In this document: piece by piece, positions 13,439 through 17,313 of the stretch | Layout: every line of letters begins with the position of its first letter | How positions within the stretch are numbered: position 1 is the first letter of the stretch | NCBI GenBank assembly: GCA_965370045.1 | Contig: CBDUSI010000097.1 | Location: 1-17,313 of the forward strand | DNA: 17,313 nucleotides | Direction of reading: 5' to 3' | DNA from: CAZONU01 sp965370045 | Lineage (GTDB): Bacteria; Planctomycetota; SZUA-567; JAKLDR01 | The notes under the pieces: generated by a model | Seen by the model: only the letters and a program-made list of their open reading frames with translations | Database searches by the model: none | What the model was told of the DNA's origin: nothing | Made by a program: the position numbers and the translations under genes

Positions 13439-16132
13439 ATGAGCCAACGCTTCTACATCATTGACGCCCACGCGGCCATCCACCGGGGCTATCATGCTGT
13501 CCGCGGGATGGCCAACCTCGATGGGCACCCCACAGGGGCGGTCTTCGAGTTTACCACGGTGCTCCGGGCCATGATGCGCGACCATCGCCCGGACCTGGTC
13601 GCGGTGGCCGCCGACTCGCCGGGCAAGGTCTTCCGCCACAAGATGTACGCCGAATACAAGGCCAACCGCCCGCCGATGCCCGACGACCTGGCCTGGCAGA
13701 TTCCCAAGGTGATGGCGGTCTGCGAGGGCTACGGCATCCCCGTCTACAAGATTAAGGGCTTCGAGGCCGACGACATAATCGGCACGCTGGCCCGCCAGGC
13801 CGCCGCGGCCGGCTTCGAGGTGATTATCGTCAGTGCAGACAAGGACCTTCTTCAACTGGTCAGCGACCACATTAAGGTCTTTGATCCAGGTTCCAAGGGC
13901 AAGCGACCGAGACCTGAGAAGATGTACGCTGTGGCCGATGTAGAGGAAACCTTGGGCATTCCGCCGGACAAGGTAATAGAGTTGAAAGCTTTGGCCGGGG
14001 ACAGCTCGGACAACGTGCCCGGCGTTCCCGGAATCGGGCCCAAGACCGCGCTGGCGCTCATGAACAAGTACGGCGACATGGACGGCGTGCTGGCCAACGC
14101 CGAAAATGAGAAGGGCAAGCGCCGCGAGAACCTCGTCAACTTCGCCGACCAGGCGCGGCTCAGCCGCGAGCTGGTGATCATCAACACCCAGGTTCCCGTG
14201 GAGTTCGACGCCGAGGCCGCGCGGGTCTCGCCGCCGGACGTCGAGAAGCTCCAGCCGCTCTTCCAGGAGCTGGGCTTCAGGGAGATGCTCAAGAACCTCC
14301 TGGCCGGCGTGGCCCCCAGCCAGGAGTCCGAGGACGCCGACTACCGCACGGTGACCAGGCCCAGCGAACTACGCGAGCTGGCCCACCGGCTGGTGGAGGC
14401 CGAGCTGGTCTCCGTCGACTTGGAGACTACCAGCGTCGACGCCATGCGCGCTGAAATAGTAGGCATGTCGTTCTCCGTCCGCGAGGGCCAGGCCTATTAT
14501 GTTCCCGTGAAGAGTCCCGGAAGCGAGCCGGTCTGTCCATTCGACGAGGTGGCGCGGCTCTTCAAGCCCATTCTCGAAAACGAGAACCTGGCCAAGGTCG
14601 GCCAGAACATCAAGTACGACATGGTCGTGCTGCGCCGCGCGGGCATCAACCTGCGCGGGGTCTCGTTCGACACCATGCTGGCCGACTACCTGTTAGCTCC
14701 CGGCGAGCAGCGCCATAACATCGACGCCCTGGCCATGGAGCACCTCGGCTACCGCAAGACGGCTACCAGCGAGGTCATCGGCAAGGGCAAGGACGAGACC
14801 ACCATGGACCTGGTCCCCGTGGAAACCGTCTCGCGCTACGCCTGCGAGGACGCGGACATCGCCCTGCGCCTAGCCGGCTGCCTGCGTGGCAAGCTGGTCG
14901 AGAAGGGCCTGCTGCGCCTGCTGGAAGAGGTGGAAGTCCCCCTCGTCGAAGTGCTGGCCGACATGCAGATCAACGGCGTGGCCGTGGACACCCCGGCACT
15001 CGCGGAGATGTCCACGAGCTTGGAAAGCGTACTGGCCGTCAAGCAGGGGGAGATCTTTGAGGCCGCCGGGCACGAGTTCAACATCCAGAGCCCCAAGCAG
15101 CTCGCCCAGATCCTCTTCGAGGAGCTCAAACTCCCCGCCAGGAAGAAGACCAAGACCGGCTTCTCCACCGACGAGCGCACCCTGGCGGACCTGGCCGCCA
15201 AGCACCCCCTGCCCAGGCTGATCCTGGAATACCGCAGCCTGGCCAAGCTCAAGAACACCTACGTCGACAAGCTCCCCGAGTGGGTCAACCCCGCCACCGA
15301 CCGCATTCACTGCTCGCTGAACCAGACGGGCACGGCCACCGGGCGGCTCTCCTCCAGCGAGCCGAACATGCAGAACATTCCCATCCGCACCGAGCTGGGC
15401 CGTTCGGTGCGCGCCTGCTTCGTGCCCGGCGAGCCCGGCTGGGCCTTCGTCTCCGCGGACTACTCGCAGATAGAGCTGCGCATGCTGGCCCATTTTTCGC
15501 GTGATGAGAACCTGCTCGCGGCTTTCAATGAGGACAAGGACGTTCACCGCTTCGTCGCCGCGCAGGTCTTCGGCGTCAGCGAGGCCGAGGTCACCTCCGA
15601 CCAGCGCCGCCAGGCCAAGGCGGTCAACTTCGGGATCATCTACGGCCAGTCGGGCTGGGGCCTGGCCCAGAACTTAGGGATAGGCCAGGACCAGGCCCGC
15701 GAGTTCCAGGAGGAGTACTTCGAGCGCTATCCGGGCGTGGCCGCCTGCCGCGAGGCCATCGTCGAGAAGTGCCGCGAGCGCGGCTTCGTGACCACCATCC
15801 TCGACCGCCGGCGCTACTTCCCGGACATAAACGCCGGCGACGTCCACGCCAAGCGCGGGGCGGAGCGCGCGGCGATAAACACCGTCTTCCAGGGCTCGGC
15901 CGCGGACCTCATTAAGGTAGCCATGAACCGCATACATGTAGAGCTCGCCGGCGGTGGGCTCCGCGCGCGGATGCTGCTGCAGATTCACGACGAGCTGCTC
16001 TTCGAGTCGCCGCCCGAGGAGGTCGCGGAGCTCTCGAAGATGGTGGCGCGGCTCATGGAGGGCGCGGTGCAACTGTCCGTGCCGCTCAGGGTTTCGGTGG
16101 GCTCAGGTCCCAACTGGCTGGAGGTCAAGTAG
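13439..16132 (+). CDS. polA: DNA polymerase I
   Basis: This is a full-length 897-residue family A polymerase for Okazaki-fragment processing and excision repair. The 5' nuclease domain (1-290) shows FYIIDAHAAIHRGYH, GFEADDIIGTLARQA, VSADKDLLQL and the helix-hairpin-helix VPGIGPKTAL. The 3'-5' proofreading domain (about 305-490) keeps its acidic residues: Asp327 and Glu329 in VDLETT, QNIKYDM, and YACEDADIA. It is therefore predicted active, unlike in Taq-type enzymes. The polymerase domain has motif A SADYSQIELR (Asp674), motif B RRQAKAVNFGIIYG (Lys727, Phe731, Tyr735) and motif C QIHDELLFE (His850, Asp851, Glu852). The Phe at 731 is the type that discriminates against dideoxynucleotides. The stop TAG overlaps by one base a GTG that begins the decayed M55 start copy. 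Confidence 0.97.
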   Translation: MSQRFYIIDAHAAIHRGYHAVRGMANLDGHPTGAVFEFTTVLRAMMRDHRPDLVAVAADSPGKVFRHKMYAEYKANRPPMPDDLAWQIPKVMAVCEGYGIPVYKIKGFEADDIIGTLARQAAAAGFEVIIVSADKDLLQLVSDHIKVFDPGSKGKRPRPEKMYAVADVEETLGIPPDKVIELKALAGDSSDNVPGVPGIGPKTALALMNKYGDMDGVLANAENEKGKRRENLVNFADQARLSRELVIINTQVPVEFDAEAARVSPPDVEKLQPLFQELGFREMLKNLLAGVAPSQESEDADYRTVTRPSELRELAHRLVEAELVSVDLETTSVDAMRAEIVGMSFSVREGQAYYVPVKSPGSEPVCPFDEVARLFKPILENENLAKVGQNIKYDMVVLRRAGINLRGVSFDTMLADYLLAPGEQRHNIDALAMEHLGYRKTATSEVIGKGKDETTMDLVPVETVSRYACEDADIALRLAGCLRGKLVEKGLLRLLEEVEVPLVEVLADMQINGVAVDTPALAEMSTSLESVLAVKQGEIFEAAGHEFNIQSPKQLAQILFEELKLPARKKTKTGFSTDERTLADLAAKHPLPRLILEYRSLAKLKNTYVDKLPEWVNPATDRIHCSLNQTGTATGRLSSSEPNMQNIPIRTELGRSVRACFVPGEPGWAFVSADYSQIELRMLAHFSRDENLLAAFNEDKDVHRFVAAQVFGVSEAEVTSDQRRQAKAVNFGIIYGQSGWGLAQNLGIGQDQAREFQEEYFERYPGVAACREAIVEKCRERGFVTTILDRRRYFPDINAGDVHAKRGAERAAINTVFQGSAADLIKVAMNRIHVELAGGGLRARMLLQIHDELLFESPPEEVAELSKMVARLMEGAVQLSVPLRVSVGSGPNWLEVK

Positions 16133-16215
16133 TGAGCCTCAAGGTTTACATGTTGGCCAACCCGGAAGGCCTGGACAGACGCAGCCGCCAAGAAGCTGGA
16201 GGCCTGACGTGGTAA
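16132..16215 (+). pseudogene. Remnant of the 5' end of an M55 peptidase gene
   Basis: Directly after polA, a GTG at 16132 (overlapping the TAG stop) opens 27 codons ending in TAA at 16213. Its first residues VSLKVYM equal the start of the intact M55 gene at 16757 (MSLKVYM), and Glu-Gly recurs at positions 12-13 (LANPEG versus FTDLEG). After that the resemblance ends. I read it as the leftover head of an M55 gene that once followed polA directly. It overlaps the nucleotidyltransferase start and supplies its GGAGG ribosome site. A small translated leader peptide coupling polA to the next gene is the alternative. Confidence 0.55.
16133..16154 (+). repeat. Direct repeat, copy 1 (22 nt)
   Basis: The 22 bases here are identical to 16758-16779. 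They begin TGAGCCTC and end ACATGTT. The copies flank the nucleotidyltransferase gene and are 625 nt apart. Confidence 0.95.
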
Positions 16216-16760
16216 GCCAAGCCAGGCGAAAGAAGTTCCTGTCCACCGAGGTCCTGGACCGGATCGCCAACGAGATGACCCGGCGGGCCCGCCAGCAGGG
16301 CATCAACGTCGCCGTGGCCGGCGGGCTGGCCATGCAGATATACGGCTCCGACCGGTTGACCATGGACGTGGACTTCGTGGCGGACCGGAAGATCGAGGGG
16401 CTGCCGGTGCAGGGCGAGATCACTTTCGGGGGCGACAAGCTCCTCTCGCCCGATGGGGTGCCCGTCGACTGGATAGTCCGCGAGGACGGCTACGCGCCGC
16501 TCTACGAGGAGGCCCTGCTTAAGGCCGAGGAGGTGGAGGGCCAGGAATACAAGGTGGTAACCCTGCCCTACCTGGCGGCCATGAAGCTGGTGGCGGGGCG
16601 TCCCAAGGACGAGTTGGACCTCATGGGCGTTCTCGTCTCCGACGACCTGGACGTGGAAGAGACCCGGGGAATCATCCTCAAGCACCTCGGCCAGTACGCG
16701 GCCGACGACTTCGGTTCCCGCGTCGCCGAGGCCAAGTGGCGTAAGGAGTCCGAACGATGA
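16209..16760 (+). CDS. Small nucleotidyltransferase (Pol beta / MNT-like fold)
   Basis: This is a 183-residue protein of the DNA polymerase beta-type nucleotidyltransferase superfamily. The start GTG 16209 has GGAGG 6 nt upstream. Core motif: VAVAGGLAMQIYGSDRLTMD with Gly38-Gly39, followed by the Asp53-x-Asp55 metal pair (DVDF). A third acidic residue is plausible at Asp87 (PVDWIV). A later segment AAMKLVAGRPKDELDLMGVL (Lys126, Asp134, Asp137) is typical of the AbiEii/DUF1814-like and related uncharacterised families, some of which act as toxins or RNA-modifying enzymes. No HEPN or antitoxin partner is adjacent. It ends with ATGA overlapping the M55 start, so the two are translationally coupled. 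Direct repeats on both sides suggest it was inserted between polA and the M55 gene. Confidence 0.8.
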   Translation: MVSQARRKKFLSTEVLDRIANEMTRRARQQGINVAVAGGLAMQIYGSDRLTMDVDFVADRKIEGLPVQGEITFGGDKLLSPDGVPVDWIVREDGYAPLYEEALLKAEEVEGQEYKVVTLPYLAAMKLVAGRPKDELDLMGVLVSDDLDVEETRGIILKHLGQYAADDFGSRVAEAKWRKESER

Positions 16761-17313
16761 GCCTCAAGGTTTACATGTTCACGGACTTGGAGGGCATCGC
16801 CGGCGTCGAGCATTGGGACGACCGCAAGGGCCAGAGCCACCAGGCCGCCAGGCGCCACCGCCAGATGCGCGAGCTGTTCATGGGCGAGGTCAACGCCGCG
16901 GTGGAGGGGGCCTTCTCCGGCGGCGCCACCAGCGTGGTGCTGGTCCAGGGCCACTCCGAGTCGGTCATCTACGAAATGGCCGACGAGCGCCTGGAGATCA
17001 TCATGGGCGGCCACCCCACCTGGCTGCCGCACCTCGACGCCAGCTTCGACGCGGCCTTCTTCGTGGGCGCCCACGCCATGGCCGCGACGCCGGGCGCGAC
17101 CCTGGCGCACAGCTTCAGCCACGCCAGCCGCAAGCGCTGGTGGCTCTGCGGCCAGGAGATCGGCGAGCTCGGCGCCCTGGCGGCCATCGCCGGAGGACAC
17201 GGCGTCCCCGTGGTCCTGGCCACCGGCGACGACAAGCTCTGCTTTGAGGCCAGCGAACTGATCCCGGAAATAGAAACCGCCCAGGTCAAGACCGGCATCG
17301 ACCTGCACTGCGC
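16757..17313 (+). CDS. M55 family D-aminopeptidase (DppA-like), 3' end beyond window
   Basis: The gene starts at ATG 16757, overlapping the nucleotidyltransferase stop (ATGA), and is still open after 185 codons at the window end. It matches the DppA-type zinc peptidases that remove N-terminal D-amino acids from peptides, often used for cell-wall peptide recycling. Seen are MSLKVYMFTDLEGIAGVEHW with the ligand pair Asp10 and Glu12, QGHSES in place of the usual DSHG segment, FFVGAHAMAATPG with a conserved His, and the CGQEIGELGALAAIAGGHGVPVV block that carries the last conserved Glu. About two thirds of a normal family member is present. Its immediate 5' end is duplicated at 16132. Confidence 0.9.
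   Translation, partial: MSLKVYMFTDLEGIAGVEHWDDRKGQSHQAARRHRQMRELFMGEVNAAVEGAFSGGATSVVLVQGHSESVIYEMADERLEIIMGGHPTWLPHLDASFDAAFFVGAHAMAATPGATLAHSFSHASRKRWWLCGQEIGELGALAAIAGGHGVPVVLATGDDKLCFEASELIPEIETAQVKTGIDLHC
16758..16779 (+). repeat. Direct repeat, copy 2 (22 nt), within M55 start
   Basis: This is the second copy of the 22-nt repeat. Here it covers codons 1-8 of the intact M55 gene. Outside the 22 nt the copies diverge quickly (about 12 of the next 22 bases agree). Confidence 0.95.

Overview
The window is a high-GC chromosomal segment of a flagellated, diderm bacterium. The diderm call rests on a lipopolysaccharide-type acyltransferase, a lipobox lipoprotein and a flagellin. A kinase-fold protein, a STAS protein and a long TPR lipoprotein would fit a Planctomycetota/PVC-like or other deep environmental lineage, but the sequence alone does not settle the phylum. 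Most genes are strongly G/C biased at third codon positions. One gene, the OLD-family nuclease, is clearly more A/T rich. Several textbook sigma70-type promoters (TTGACA / TAnAAT, 16-17 bp apart) can be read directly.

Layout. 1-380: no convincing gene; holds a GC hairpin just past the flagellin stop. 381-1469 (-): a short flagellin with a long hairpin-rich leader and an excellent sigma28-type promoter. 1584-1655 (-): tRNA-Thr(TGT), followed by an AT-rich compound hairpin. 1908-6299 (+): a promoter and a probable four-gene operon encoding a TPR lipoprotein, a MetRS-beta-like tRNA-binding OB-fold protein, a STAS protein and a lipid A-type acyltransferase, closed by a 10-bp hairpin. 6339-6455 (-): tRNA-Gly(GCC) with its own promoter. 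6477-7530 (-): a sugar isomerase/epimerase TIM barrel with its promoter. 7608-8956 (-): a Cu/Zn-efflux-type permease with cysteine-rich segments and an upstream metal-operator-like palindrome. 9090-10717 (+): a kinase-fold protein that has lost its catalytic residues. 10741-10906: a repeat-like element bounded by inverted repeats. 11022-13120 (+): a standalone OLD-family ATPase/TOPRIM nuclease of anomalous composition, probably acquired. 13183-17313 (+): promoter, about 220 nt of structured leader, full-length DNA polymerase I, a decayed copy of the start of an M55 peptidase gene, a small nucleotidyltransferase, and an intact M55 D-aminopeptidase gene that runs off the window.

The most notable points are: (i) a 22-nt exact duplication of the M55 start region on both sides of the nucleotidyltransferase gene, which looks like the scar of a gene insertion into a polA-M55 operon; (ii) a probable pseudokinase; (iii) a foreign-looking OLD nuclease beside a repeat; (iv) a long structured polA leader; and (v) a STAS gene whose reading frame suggests a CTG start. 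No CRISPR array, rRNA, integrase or transposase was seen.
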